DNA of 41,763 nucleotides from Phycisphaerales bacterium (GTDB lineage: Bacteria; Planctomycetota; Phycisphaerae; Phycisphaerales; SM1A02). Positions 1 to 8,418 of the stretch are shown one piece after another (the stretch's first letter is position 1; every line of letters starts with the position of its first letter). Where the stretch lies: contig SIAK01000020.1 in the NCBI GenBank assembly GCA_009691805.1, forward strand, positions 1 to 41,763, given 5' to 3'. A program made the translations under genes and the position numbers. The notes beneath the pieces were generated by a model. That model saw nothing but the letters and a program-made list of their open reading frames with translations, searched no databases and was not told the DNA's origin.

Positions 1-1349
1 GTGGCTTCATCGCGAATCGTCACCTTTATGACGTAACTGCCCACGGAGAGGTGCGGCGAGAGCGTCACGATTTCACCGACGAAGAAGTCGTCGCGTTTCA
101 CATCGCTCGCGTCGACAACTGCTGTCCACTCAGGGCTTCGGCGCCACACTTCAACGCCATCGCGCTCGGTGAGGATCGAAACTTTCGTTGCTAAGTGCGT
201 TGTCCACTTCGCATTCTCAAGCGCGCTCATGAAGTGCTCGAGTTCGCTGTAGATAATCACCTTCGGACTTGACGCTGCGAGAAATCGTCGGTTGCCGATC
301 GGATCAATCTGGCCGAACGCTTGCACGCGCGTGCAGAGTTCTACGCGGGGCATTGCGAGGATCGGCTGCGGCTTGATCGCGGCGAGGAGTTGCTCGACAG
401 CACTCACGAGCGCCGCGTCATCTTTGCCTTCTTGCAAGTCGCGACCCAGGCGCACAAACGCCGCGTGAAACTTCTCCGCCATCGCACGCTCGGTCTCGGT
501 GAGATGCGTCGACAAGTCTTGCGGAAGTGCGATGGATGGATCGGTCACTGCGAGCGCGCTGAGCGCGAGCAGTTGGCGCAGCGGCGTCGCACTCGTCGTT
601 GCTTCTGCAACCAGACTCGACGCAAGCCGTGCGGCGATACCCGCTGGATCCGTTGGAAAACTCGTGGGCGCGATCGCGATCGTTTCTGCAGAAAGTGGCG
701 CGTTTACAGCGGTTTGCTGAGGTTGCGTCGTCGTCGCGGCTTCCATCACAGCCACCACTGGCTTCGCTGAATTCTTCGCCGCGGTCTTCGCCGCAGCGGT
801 CGCAGTTTCGAGTAACGCTTGCTCGGCACTCGCACGCATTGTGGTGAGCCGATCTTTCGCTGCGCCTTGTGTTCCATCGCTCCACTCAATCGGCGGAGGT
901 ATTGGAATCGGAGGCTGCGCAATCGGTGGAGCTTCCACAACAGGCGCAGCACTCGGCGTCGTTTGCATCGATCGCAGCGCGACAAGATCCGCTTGATAGG
1001 TCGCAGCAAGATCGGCAATCGTCGCCTTCGTTGGAGTCGACGCGACATGCACGTTTGTCTGCGCGCTTGCCTGCTCGCTTTGGGGTCCTGTGAACTCCGC
1101 TTGCGCTGCCGCATTCGTTTCAGGCAACGCTGCGATTTCAACTTCAACGGGCGCGACGCCTTCTTCGTTGTAGGCAAGGCGCGAAGTCGCGGAGTCGGCG
1201 CGCGGGGCGCTTGAACAGCCGCCAAAGAACATGACAGCGAGGCTGCTTCCGAGGAAGGTCGAGGTCATGCAGGTCGCGGTCATATGACGATCCGCGTAAG
1301 AACGAGCCATGAGTCGACGAGAACAAACGTTGGTTGAAACTTGGGCCAT
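1..1349 (-). CDS. Exported lipoprotein of unknown function (3' end beyond window)
   Basis: The minus-strand frame stays open from an ATG at 1349 to the window edge, giving about 449 codons of a longer protein. The N-terminus has a basic stretch (RRLMARS), a hydrophobic segment (SSLAVMFF) and the lipobox FGGC, so a lipoprotein signal peptide is likely, with the lipidated Cys near residue 46. The start is supported by a GGAGG seven bases upstream; in-frame ATGs at 1310 and 1283 would also keep the lipobox. A low-complexity Ala/Thr/Pro region with a proline run (IPIPPPIEW) follows, then a helical part and, near the window edge, a beta-rich part (WRRSPEWTAVVDAS). I do not recognise a family. It lies 178 bases downstream of holA on the same strand. 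Confident that it is a gene and exported; function unknown. Confidence 0.75.
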   Translation of the reverse strand, partial: MAQVSTNVCSRRLMARSYADRHMTATCMTSTFLGSSLAVMFFGGCSSAPRADSATSRLAYNEEGVAPVEVEIAALPETNAAAQAEFTGPQSEQASAQTNVHVASTPTKATIADLAATYQADLVALRSMQTTPSAAPVVEAPPIAQPPIPIPPPIEWSDGTQGAAKDRLTTMRASAEQALLETATAAAKTAAKNSAKPVVAVMEAATTTQPQQTAVNAPLSAETIAIAPTSFPTDPAGIAARLASSLVAEATTSATPLRQLLALSALAVTDPSIALPQDLSTHLTETERAMAEKFHAAFVRLGRDLQEGKDDAALVSAVEQLLAAIKPQPILAMPRVELCTRVQAFGQIDPIGNRRFLAASSPKVIIYSELEHFMSALENAKWTTHLATKVSILTERDGVEVWRRSPEWTAVVDASDVKRDDFFVGEIVTLSPHLSVGSYVIKVTIRDEA

Positions 1350-1356
1350 GGTGACG

Positions 1357-1361
1357 CCTCC
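1357..1361 (-). promoter_or_regulatory. Shine-Dalgarno of the lipoprotein gene
   Basis: GGAGG on the minus strand lies seven bases before the ATG at 1349. It decides the choice of this start over the in-frame ATGs at 1310 and 1283, and it is one of few strong ribosome binding sites in the window. Confidence 0.6.
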
Positions 1362-1527
1362 ATGCGTCCTCACTGAAGTCGGCGAAATTGCCGCTTGCAT
1401 CTGGCATCTCCATCTGCGCTTGACGCCCTCCGGGCATCGCAACACGCACATGGCGAACGAACACTTCCACCCCACATGAGGCGGGACCCAAGAGAAGGCG
1501 CGGCGACAGCCGAACTTTCACACAGAA

Positions 1528-2544
1528 TCAAGGAACGCTATCGGCAAAGAGTGCCGCAAAGCCTTCAATCGTTCTTGCAACATCTCCCGCTTGACCTTGC
1601 TTCGAGCGTCGATCGAGGTCGACGCACTCCGCAAACAGCCGCGCGGCACGCTCGGGACCCAATCGGCGCGCCATTTTCATGGTCGGACCCGCGCCATCGC
1701 CCCACAGTTTCACGCTTCGCAGGACTGAGTTCTCAGCCTCCCCTTGTGCGAAAAGTCGCGCGCAGTCATGCAACTTTCGCGAAAGATCAACCAAGGACCA
1801 GATGAGCAACTGCTCGGGCGCCTGCGAAGTTTCGACGAGATCGCGCACCTTCGCGACCGCGCCGCCCGCGGATCCTCGCAGCACCGCCGACTGAATCTCC
1901 CACGCTTGCTCTTCTCGCGTTCTGCCGACAAGTTCCGCGACGATCTTCGCGTCGATCTTCGGTAGCGCGCTTGTCTTCGAACTGCCCGCGACAAACGCTG
2001 CCAACTTCGCAAGCTCACTATCGAGCCGCGCGAGATTCGTCCCAAGTCGATCCACCAACGCATCTGCCGCAGCAGGCAGAAGCTCCGCTTGATGTTCATG
2101 CAACGCGCGCTTCACGCACCAACCCGCCGCGGTCGCAGCGTCAGGTGGTTCGCACTTCACAATCGCGCCGCCCTTCGCAACGATGATCTTGTCGAGATTT
2201 CCAGGTCGCCAGGTTTCTGATCGCAAGACGAGCGTGGAACCTTCCGCAGAATCTTCCGCGTACCGCTCGAGTGCACGACGACGTTCTTCCACGCCGAGAA
2301 ACTGATCTGCGCGATCGACCACGATCAATTTGTGGGACGCGAGCAATCCGTACGTACGAAGTTCATCGAGAATGTCCGCAAGCGATGCGGAACCACCATC
2401 GAAATCAAAGCGCGCGACTGGTGCGCCCGCGTGCGCATCAAGCGCGCGTTGTAGGCGCTTAAGCCTTTCGACAAGCTGAAAACTGTCCTTCCCATGAAGG
2501 ACGATGACGCGCATCGTGTGATTGAGATCCGCAGCCTTCGCCAT
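1528..2544 (-). CDS. holA: DNA polymerase III subunit delta
   Basis: This is the delta subunit of the clamp-loader complex, which opens the beta sliding clamp during DNA replication. The 338-residue protein has the family N-terminus (VIVLHGKDSF), an AAA-like domain without Walker A as expected for delta, the motif YGLLASHKLIVVDRAD near residues 80-95, and the C-terminal helical collar (REEQAWEIQSAVLRG, then SRKLHDCARL). Length fits the family (about 330-350). The start is taken as ATG 2544 (MAKAAD); an ATG at 2514 (MRVIVLHG) would be closer to many homologues and cannot be excluded, since neither has a good ribosome binding site. It is divergent from the histidine kinase gene, with about 50 bases between the two starts, and is followed on the same strand by the lipoprotein gene. 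Confidence 0.9.
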   Translation of the reverse strand: MAKAADLNHTMRVIVLHGKDSFQLVERLKRLQRALDAHAGAPVARFDFDGGSASLADILDELRTYGLLASHKLIVVDRADQFLGVEERRRALERYAEDSAEGSTLVLRSETWRPGNLDKIIVAKGGAIVKCEPPDAATAAGWCVKRALHEHQAELLPAAADALVDRLGTNLARLDSELAKLAAFVAGSSKTSALPKIDAKIVAELVGRTREEQAWEIQSAVLRGSAGGAVAKVRDLVETSQAPEQLLIWSLVDLSRKLHDCARLFAQGEAENSVLRSVKLWGDGAGPTMKMARRLGPERAARLFAECVDLDRRSKQGQAGDVARTIEGFAALFADSVP

Positions 2545-2592
2545 AGAAGAGAGTGTACGAACCTCGCTTCGCATGTGCGTACACTTCACCCT

Positions 2593-4155
2593 GTGCCGAT
2601 TCTCCTCGCCGTGCATGGACCCGACCGCGGACGCGTGTTCCCGCTTCCGCCCGATGAACCGCAACTGGTCGGACGTTCCTCCGAGGCGCTTGGTCTGACG
2701 GATCGCACGATCTCGCGTTTGCATGCGGAACTCACCCCCGATGGTGATCATTGGCTTGTGCGCGATCTCGGGTCGAGTCACGGCACGTTTCTCAATGGTG
2801 TACGCACAGCAGGACACGCTGCACTCGTGCATGGCGATCGATTGCGTCTCGGCGACAGCGAGTTTCTTGTCGTCGATGAAGCGATCGGGCACGCCGCTGC
2901 GCTTGATGATGCGCACGCGTCTGATGCGCCAACGCAGATTGCGCTGCCTTCTCCGGAAGGTCGCGATGCGACGCTCGCGTATCGACTCGCGCGATTGAGT
3001 GCGGAGCCAACGCACGCGGATGATTTCTTGCGTGAAGCTGCGGAGGTAATTCGTGCTGCTGCGAATCTTGAGCACTGCACAATCTTGCGTGCGTCTTCGA
3101 ATGGACTCATCGCGCCCGTGGGCATGGAGCGCGCGCCTCTCACACTTGCCGAGCAAGCACTCGCTTCGGGTGAACCAATGCTCGCGCGTGATGCACAAAG
3201 TGAAGGCAGCAACGCGCTCGCGATTCCGCTTGAAGCAAGTAGCAGCGGCGCACCTGCGGCAGTGCTCATTGCGCGTGCAAACAGGGACATTTCGAACGTT
3301 TCGACGCTGAGCATGCTCACGCTTGCGGCGCAACTCGTGGGCCTTGGACTTGCCGCGCGCGCGTCTTCCGGCGGCATGGACGGACGACTCGCGGCGATTG
3401 GCGAGTCCATGGTGACGCTGTCGCACGCGATCAAAAATATTCTGCAAGGACTTCGCAGCGGCGCGGATGCTGTCGAGATGACGCTCACGCGGGGCGATCT
3501 CGCACAAGCGCGTGAAGGCTGGCCGATTCTCCAGCGCAATCTTGATCGCATTCAGTCACTTGTACTCAACATGCTCGCGTGGGCGAAAGAGCGACCGCTT
3601 GAACCTGAGATGGTCGACCTCAACGCGCTCGTGAAAGAGGTGCGTGAACTGCTCAGCGCAGCTGCTGCTCGCAAACGCATCCGACTCAGCGTTGCACTCG
3701 ATCCTGCACTTCCGCCCTCGCAGGTAGATATGAGTGCGATGTATCAAGCGGTCACCAACCTCGCAGTGAATGCGATCGAGGCCGTCGCCGAGCGCACAGG
3801 TACCGTCACGATGCGCACCCGTTACATCAGTGAGGACGACACCGTCGAGATCAGCGTCATCGACAACGGGCCAGGAATCCCACTCGCGCTGCGTGCGCGA
3901 CTGTTCGAACCGTTCCTCTCGACCAAGGGGCAGCGCGGAACGGGTCTTGGTCTGGCGGTCGCACGCAAGATCGCAGCGCGTCACGGTGGGACAACCTCGC
4001 TTGTGCGGAGCGACGAGCATGGCACGGTGATCGCGATCCTCGTGAAGGCTTCAATGGTCGCGGATGGTGATTCGGGCGATCTTGCCGATCTCGACGCAAC
4101 GCGCACGCCGCGAAGCGTCCGCAGCAGCGACGTTCCTTGGACGTTTGGGCCCTAA
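2593..4155 (+). CDS. FHA-GAF sensor histidine kinase
   Basis: Predicted cytosolic sensor kinase, 520 residues from a GTG start. An FHA phosphothreonine-binding domain occupies roughly residues 3-90 (GRSS at 27-30, SRLHAE near 41, GSSHGTFLNG near 60). A GAF-like sensory domain spans about 125-260. The kinase core has the phosphoacceptor motif LSHAIKN (His278), N-box NLAVNAIEA (from 389), G1 box DNGPGIP (from 424) and G2 box GTGLGL (449-454). No membrane segment or receiver domain is visible, and no response regulator gene lies nearby, so the partner is encoded elsewhere. The FHA domain suggests input from Ser/Thr kinase signalling (inference). The GTG at 2593 is chosen because it begins just before the FHA fold; an ATG at 2494 in frame would run into holA on the other strand. 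Confidence 0.85.
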   Translation: MPILLAVHGPDRGRVFPLPPDEPQLVGRSSEALGLTDRTISRLHAELTPDGDHWLVRDLGSSHGTFLNGVRTAGHAALVHGDRLRLGDSEFLVVDEAIGHAAALDDAHASDAPTQIALPSPEGRDATLAYRLARLSAEPTHADDFLREAAEVIRAAANLEHCTILRASSNGLIAPVGMERAPLTLAEQALASGEPMLARDAQSEGSNALAIPLEASSSGAPAAVLIARANRDISNVSTLSMLTLAAQLVGLGLAARASSGGMDGRLAAIGESMVTLSHAIKNILQGLRSGADAVEMTLTRGDLAQAREGWPILQRNLDRIQSLVLNMLAWAKERPLEPEMVDLNALVKEVRELLSAAAARKRIRLSVALDPALPPSQVDMSAMYQAVTNLAVNAIEAVAERTGTVTMRTRYISEDDTVEISVIDNGPGIPLALRARLFEPFLSTKGQRGTGLGLAVARKIAARHGGTTSLVRSDEHGTVIAILVKASMVADGDSGDLADLDATRTPRSVRSSDVPWTFGP

Positions 4156-4183
4156 GAGAGACACGACGGGGATCTTCTGCCGA

Positions 4184-4203
4184 AACTTTCTCCGCAGGAA
4201 GTT
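4184..4203 (+). other. Weak hairpin between the kinase gene and clpP1
   Basis: AACTTTC and GGAAGTT can pair (one G-T) around a six-base loop, 29 bases after the kinase stop. No T-run follows, so this is not a convincing terminator. The rest of the 167-base gap before clpP1 shows no clear ribosome binding site. Confidence 0.25.
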
Positions 4204-4322
4204 GACTTTGCTGCCTGATACAGGACTTCTTTTGCCGAAGAAGGCTCCGCCTATCATCCGCCCGCCTCCCTTGTCCGCACTTTTTTCTCAAGATCCGAAC
4301 GATAGAACGGTCCATACCTCCG

Positions 4323-4973
4323 ATGCGCAATTTCAACGACCAATCGTCCGTCGGCGTGCTCAGCGCGCTTCCTCCGCACATGCAACGGGACGTTCTCGCG
4401 TCGACGAACTACCAGCGCACGCGCGAGATGACGATTGACGAGTTGCTGCTTGAGAATCGCGTGATCTTCCTGATCGGCGAGATCAACCACTCGTCAGCTG
4501 CGCGCGTCCTGATGCAGATGCTCTATCTCGAGAATCAGAAAAAAGGTCAGGACATCAACTTCTACATCAACAGTCCTGGAGGCGCGGTGGATGACACCCT
4601 TGCCATCTACGACACGATGCAATTCATCACCAGCGAAGTCGCAACATTCTGCATCGGTCGCGCGTATTCCGGCGGCGCAGTGCTGCTTGCTGCTGGTCAA
4701 GCGGGCAAGCGACACATTCTTCCGCACGCGAAGGTCATGATCCATCAACCGCACGGCGGCGTGACTGGTCAGACGACCGACATTCAGATCCAAGCGGAAC
4801 AGATCATCAAAGCCAAGCGCACGCTCAACGAGATTCTCGCTCGCCACTGCAATCAGAATGTGGACACCGTGGCGAAAGATGGCGAGCGCGACAAGTATTT
4901 CTCCGCCCCTGAAGCCAAGGCATACGGGCTCGTGGATGAACTCTGTGTGTTCCCTGACAAGACCAAGCGCTAA
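4323..4973 (+). CDS. clpP: ATP-dependent Clp protease proteolytic subunit, paralog 1
   Basis: ClpP-family serine peptidase of 216 residues; ClpP forms tetradecameric chambers that degrade proteins fed in by ClpX/ClpA/ClpC. The triad is complete: Ser116 in GRAYSGGAVLL, His141 in MIHQPHGG and Asp190 in GERDKYF. The handle and ring-contact motif FYINSPGGAVDDTLAIYD is present. The sequence around the nucleophile departs from the usual QAASMG (here RAYSGG), and it is the most divergent of the three paralogs. It is first of three consecutive clpP genes on the same strand, with 58 bases before the next; no clpX, clpA or tig is adjacent. Start ATG 4323 places MRNFNDQ at the N-terminus; there is no clear Shine-Dalgarno. 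Confidence 0.93.
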   Translation: MRNFNDQSSVGVLSALPPHMQRDVLASTNYQRTREMTIDELLLENRVIFLIGEINHSSAARVLMQMLYLENQKKGQDINFYINSPGGAVDDTLAIYDTMQFITSEVATFCIGRAYSGGAVLLAAGQAGKRHILPHAKVMIHQPHGGVTGQTTDIQIQAEQIIKAKRTLNEILARHCNQNVDTVAKDGERDKYFSAPEAKAYGLVDELCVFPDKTKR

Positions 4974-5031
4974 CGCCTAAATCCCTGCGTTTCCCGCAAT
5001 TTCCACGCAATCTGTTTGTAAGTTTCTCCCC

Positions 5032-5676
5032 GTGAGTGAAGAAGACGATCCACCACTCCTCGTTCCGCATGTCATCGACAGCTCAGGTCGCACCGAGCGC
5101 GAGTTTGACATCTGGTCGCGCTTGCTCGCGGATCGCATCGTGATGTGCTCGGGCGAGATTGAAGAAGAGATGGCGAGTTCGATCTGTGCGCAGTTGCTCT
5201 ACCTCGCGTTGGATAATCCTGACGCAGAAGTTTCGATCTATGTGAACGGTGTCGGCGGCAGCGTGACGGATGGTCTCGCGATCATTGACACGATGCGCGC
5301 GATTCCTTGCAGCGTCGCGACGTATGTCGTCGGATGTGCGCCGAGTATGTCGAGCATGATTGCCGCATGCGGCACGAAAGGTCGACGTTTCGCGACGCGC
5401 CACGCATGGCACATGATGCACCAAGGTCGCATTGGTGGCGTGATCGAAGGCCAAGTCACCGATCTCGAAATCGAAGCGCGACACATGCAGGTGCTCGAAG
5501 ATCGCTGCAACAAGCTCTACGCCGAAATGACATCGAAGACACTCGAACAAATCACTGAAGACTGCGACCGCGACCGCTGGCTCAACGCCGAAGAAATGCT
5601 GGAGTACGGATTGATCGACTCCATTATCGAACGCGTGCCCCTGCAGCAACGAGTTGAAACGCACCTGCAATCCTGA
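5032..5676 (+). CDS. clpP: ATP-dependent Clp protease proteolytic subunit, paralog 2
   Basis: Second tandem ClpP paralog, 214 residues from a GTG start at 5032. The triad is complete: Ser105 in GCAPSMSSM, His130 in MMHQGRIGG and Asp181 in CDRDRWLNAEEM. The N-terminal segment SGRTEREFDIWSRLLADRI matches the usual [14 protein letters not shown]. The handle region carries VNGVGGSVTDGLAIIDTM, where VNSPGG is normal. Likely co-transcribed with its neighbours (58 bases after clpP1, 54 before clpP3). It could form mixed rings with paralog 1 or 3, as known for organisms with several ClpPs; this is inference. Confidence 0.93.
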   Translation: MSEEDDPPLLVPHVIDSSGRTEREFDIWSRLLADRIVMCSGEIEEEMASSICAQLLYLALDNPDAEVSIYVNGVGGSVTDGLAIIDTMRAIPCSVATYVVGCAPSMSSMIAACGTKGRRFATRHAWHMMHQGRIGGVIEGQVTDLEIEARHMQVLEDRCNKLYAEMTSKTLEQITEDCDRDRWLNAEEMLEYGLIDSIIERVPLQQRVETHLQS

Positions 5677-5730
5677 ACGACACACGACTCCTCTGATCAA
5701 GACCGAACCCATAGACCGAAGGACTACGCG

Positions 5731-6330
5731 ATGAGCATCATTCCGATCGTCATTGAGAAAACAGGCCGAGGCGAGCGCGCCTACGACATCTTTTCACGCC
5801 TCCTCAATGACCGCATCATCTTCATCACAGGCCCTATCGGTGATGGGATGGCGAATCTCGTCGTCGCGCAATTGCTCTTCCTCGCGAATGAAGATTCGAA
5901 GGCGGACATTTCGATCTATGTGAACAGCCCTGGCGGCAGCGTCACTGCAGGACTTGGCATCGTCGACACGATGCGCTTTGTGCCGTGCGATGTTGCGACG
6001 TATGTGATTGGACAAGCTGCGAGCATGGGCTCCGTCATCGCATCCGCAGGCACGAAGGGCAAGCGATACGCGCTGCCGAATGCGGAAAACCTCATGCACC
6101 AGCCGCTGCTCAGTGGTTGGCTTGAAGGCCAAGCAACGGATCTCGAAATCGAAGCGCGCCACATTCTTCGATTGCGCGATCAACTCTATTCGCTCTACGC
6201 GGAAGTGACAGGACAGACGAAGGAGCGCATCGCGGAAGATTGCGAGCGCAACCTTTGGCTCTCGTCGCACCAAATGCTTGAGTATGGACTCATCGACAAG
6301 GTGCTTGAAAAGCTTCAATCGAAGGCGTAA
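5731..6330 (+). CDS. clpP: ATP-dependent Clp protease proteolytic subunit, paralog 3 (Ser-His-Asn triad)
   Basis: Third tandem ClpP, 199 residues. By overall motifs it is the most canonical of the three: N-terminus [20 protein letters not shown], handle [18 protein letters not shown], nucleophile Ser98 in GQAASMGS and His123 in [10 protein letters not shown]. The residue aligning with the catalytic Asp (CDRDRWL in paralog 2, ERDRFL in E. coli) is Asn174 (CERNLWL). An Asn in this position is known from Listeria ClpP1, which depends on a second ClpP for full activity. A subunit that works mainly in a mixed complex with paralogs 1 or 2 is therefore plausible. A GAAGGA about nine bases before the ATG supports the start. 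Confidence 0.93.
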   Translation: MSIIPIVIEKTGRGERAYDIFSRLLNDRIIFITGPIGDGMANLVVAQLLFLANEDSKADISIYVNSPGGSVTAGLGIVDTMRFVPCDVATYVIGQAASMGSVIASAGTKGKRYALPNAENLMHQPLLSGWLEGQATDLEIEARHILRLRDQLYSLYAEVTGQTKERIAEDCERNLWLSSHQMLEYGLIDKVLEKLQSKA

Positions 6331-6362
6331 AGCGCTACCGCGCGTACAGTTGTCAGGCTCCC

Positions 6363-7406
6363 ATGCCTGATGCACAACCAAGTCTCTTTGGCGATCAACC
6401 CATCGATCCGCTCGCGGACGGTTCGTCGCGTTTTTGTCGAGCAATCAAGCCGCAACTCGCAGCCATCGATGAAGCGACACGAGAACTCGCCGCAGGGTTG
6501 CCGTCGAATCTGTACCTAGGAACATCGAGTTGGAGTTTCCCAGGATGGAAGGGAATCGTCTACGACTGCGCTGCGAGTGAGTCGACGCTCGCGCGCGATG
6601 GACTCGCCGCCTACGCGCAACATCCTTTGTTTCGGAGTGTGGGCGTCGACAAGACGTACTACCGACCCGCTCCACGCGTGGAGTTTGAGCGGCTCGCGGA
6701 ACAAGTCCCTGCGCACTTTCGATTCTTGGTGAAGATGTGGAGAGGCACGGTGGAGCATGGAGTGCGTGGGCGCGCCGCGAAAGAAGAGGAGACGATCGAT
6801 GCGTTTCTCAATCCTCGTATGGCAACGATCGATTGCATCACGCCAGCAATCGAAGGGCTCGGTGAAAAAGCAGGTCCGTTGCTCTTTCAGTTTCCACCGA
6901 TGCACATTCGCGGAAGTCGCGCGCATCGCGGATTTCTTGCGCAGCTCTCGTCGTTTCTTGCAGCGTTGCCGAAGGGACCGCTCTACGCGGTGGAACTTCG
7001 CAATCGCTCGCTGCTTGAAGATGACTACGCGGCAAGGCTTGCGAACTTGCTTGCGGAAAACAACGCTGTGCCGTGTTTGACCGTGCATCCATCGATGCCG
7101 AGTGTCGAAGTCCAAGCGTCATTGCTCGTGCTCGATCACACTCGTCCGCTCGTCATGCGTTGGATGTTGCGCGGCAATCACGCGTATGGCGAAGCGAAAG
7201 ATTTGTACGCGCCCTTTGATGCGCTCGTCGAACCAGATGACGCGAGTCGAGACGCGCTCGCGCATCTCGCGCACGCCGCCCTCACCGCGGGTCTTGGTGT
7301 GTGGATCATCACGAACAACAAGGCGGAAGGGTCAAGCCCGCGTTCCGTGGAACGACTTGCGCATCGCATCAGCGCGTCGCTCAAGGTTCACGGCATCGAT
7401 TCGTAG
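6363..7406 (+). CDS. DUF72 (YecE-like) family protein
   Basis: A 347-residue member of the DUF72/YecE family, TIM-barrel-like cytosolic proteins of unknown biochemical role. Diagnostic segments are YLGTSSWSFPGWKG near residues 51-64, FRSVGVDKTYYRPA near 90-103, FRFLVKMWRGT, LFQFPPMH and YAVELRNRS. The N-terminal 40 residues (SLFGDQPIDPLADG) form the polar leader often seen in longer DUF72 proteins. It begins 32 bases after clpP3 and could belong to the same transcript. Its last 19 bases overlap the convergent hydrolase gene. The family is clear; the function is not known. Confidence 0.9.
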   Translation: MPDAQPSLFGDQPIDPLADGSSRFCRAIKPQLAAIDEATRELAAGLPSNLYLGTSSWSFPGWKGIVYDCAASESTLARDGLAAYAQHPLFRSVGVDKTYYRPAPRVEFERLAEQVPAHFRFLVKMWRGTVEHGVRGRAAKEEETIDAFLNPRMATIDCITPAIEGLGEKAGPLLFQFPPMHIRGSRAHRGFLAQLSSFLAALPKGPLYAVELRNRSLLEDDYAARLANLLAENNAVPCLTVHPSMPSVEVQASLLVLDHTRPLVMRWMLRGNHAYGEAKDLYAPFDALVEPDDASRDALAHLAHAALTAGLGVWIITNNKAEGSSPRSVERLAHRISASLKVHGIDS

Positions 7407-8371
7407 AAACTACGCATCGCTTCGTCAACGGCACGCGGCGCGTCGTAGGACAGAACATGACCCGCGTCGGGAAGGATGGCGCCCTTCGCGTTGGGCATAC
7501 GTCGCAGGAAAACCTCGAGCATCGAAGCATCCGTCAACTGATCTTGTGCGCCATAGAGCACCAGCGTTGGAGTTTGAATCGACTGCAAATCTGCTTCGAG
7601 CCCTGTGGTCAAGAAGGATCGAAGATCCTCAACGATGCGGAGGTAATCCGCGCGACGATCGAGCGCACGCTGGATGAACGCGGCGCGAAACGGCGGCGGC
7701 ATCGGAGGCGGATGCACGAAGTTCAAACGCAGCACTTCGCGCAGACTCGCCTCGTCCTTGATGTCGAGCGGAATCTCCCCCGCGATAACCCGCGTCATAA
7801 ATGGATTCAGCACCGGCGCCGTCACACCCGCGGGCGAAAGCAAGACCAGCGAGCGCACGAGGTCGGGGTAGCGCGCGGCATACGCAGCGGCAAGCGCGCC
7901 TCCCATCGACGTGCCCACGATGTCCACACGATTGAGTCTTTCATGCAGATGAAAATCGTGCAGCGTGTCGAGATAGAGCGCGGCATCGTGCACGACAGCA
8001 CCGTGCGAAGCGTGTTCACCGAAACCAGGCAGATCAGGAATCAACACGCGCGTGTTTGGGGGAAACATCGAGGCGATCGGCAGCATCGCCTCCGCACTTG
8101 TGCCAAGTCCATGCAGCACAATCGCGGTGTTCTGTGATCCAGCTGCGCTCACATCAGAATCAAGCACGCGCCACTTGAATCCGTTGATCTCCACATATCG
8201 CTCCGACACCCCTGCTTGCCACTGCCCAGCAAGTACGACCCATCGATAGAGCCGAGGCGGATCATTCCAGAGCCACACGCCGCACACGCACAGCATCGCG
8301 AAAAACACCGCAATGCACTGGAGTGACCGCCGCAGGACGACGCGCAAACGTGATGGCGCAGACGCACGCAT
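7388..8371 (-). CDS. Membrane-anchored alpha/beta hydrolase
   Basis: Predicted serine hydrolase of 327 residues. One N-terminal hydrophobic segment (about residues 19-35, CIAVFFAMLCVCGVWLW) after a basic region anchors it in the inner membrane or acts as an uncleaved signal. The alpha/beta-hydrolase fold is shown by the oxyanion motif VLHGLGTS, nucleophile elbow GTSMGG (Ser155), Asp277 in YGAQDQLT and His305 in DAGHVLSYDAP. The arrangement resembles C-C hydrolases and lipases of the MhpC/BphD type, but the substrate cannot be named. The gene is convergent with DUF72 (19-base overlap) and divergent from moxR (47 bases between starts). Confidence 0.88.
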   Translation of the reverse strand: MRASAPSRLRVVLRRSLQCIAVFFAMLCVCGVWLWNDPPRLYRWVVLAGQWQAGVSERYVEINGFKWRVLDSDVSAAGSQNTAIVLHGLGTSAEAMLPIASMFPPNTRVLIPDLPGFGEHASHGAVVHDAALYLDTLHDFHLHERLNRVDIVGTSMGGALAAAYAARYPDLVRSLVLLSPAGVTAPVLNPFMTRVIAGEIPLDIKDEASLREVLRLNFVHPPPMPPPFRAAFIQRALDRRADYLRIVEDLRSFLTTGLEADLQSIQTPTLVLYGAQDQLTDASMLEVFLRRMPNAKGAILPDAGHVLSYDAPRAVDEAMRSFYESMP

Positions 8372-8418
8372 GAGGAGAGAATACGCGCCGACAAGGATCG
8401 TCGGTAGTATTCCCTTCT

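Noticed and set aside
321-1225. Several Arg-rich open frames on both strands
   Set aside because: They lie across the minus-strand lipoprotein frame, have Arg/Ala/Ser-biased shadow composition and no motif; the lipoprotein frame has a signal, lipobox and ribosome binding site.
1144-1521. Minus frame starting at 1521 (MKVRLSPRLLLG)
   Set aside because: It starts in the gap below holA but runs out of frame through the lipoprotein gene and becomes Arg-rich; no ribosome binding site or family resemblance.
2544-3507. Upstream extension of the holA frame to a 659-residue protein
   Set aside because: The added part is antisense to the histidine kinase and has shadow composition; the HolA fold starts near 2544.
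4199-4230. TTGACT as a -35 box for clpP1
   Set aside because: No convincing -10 hexamer at proper spacing.
4226-4243. CTTCTT/AAGAAG hairpin upstream of clpP1
   Set aside because: Only six A/T-rich pairs and no T-run; likely chance.
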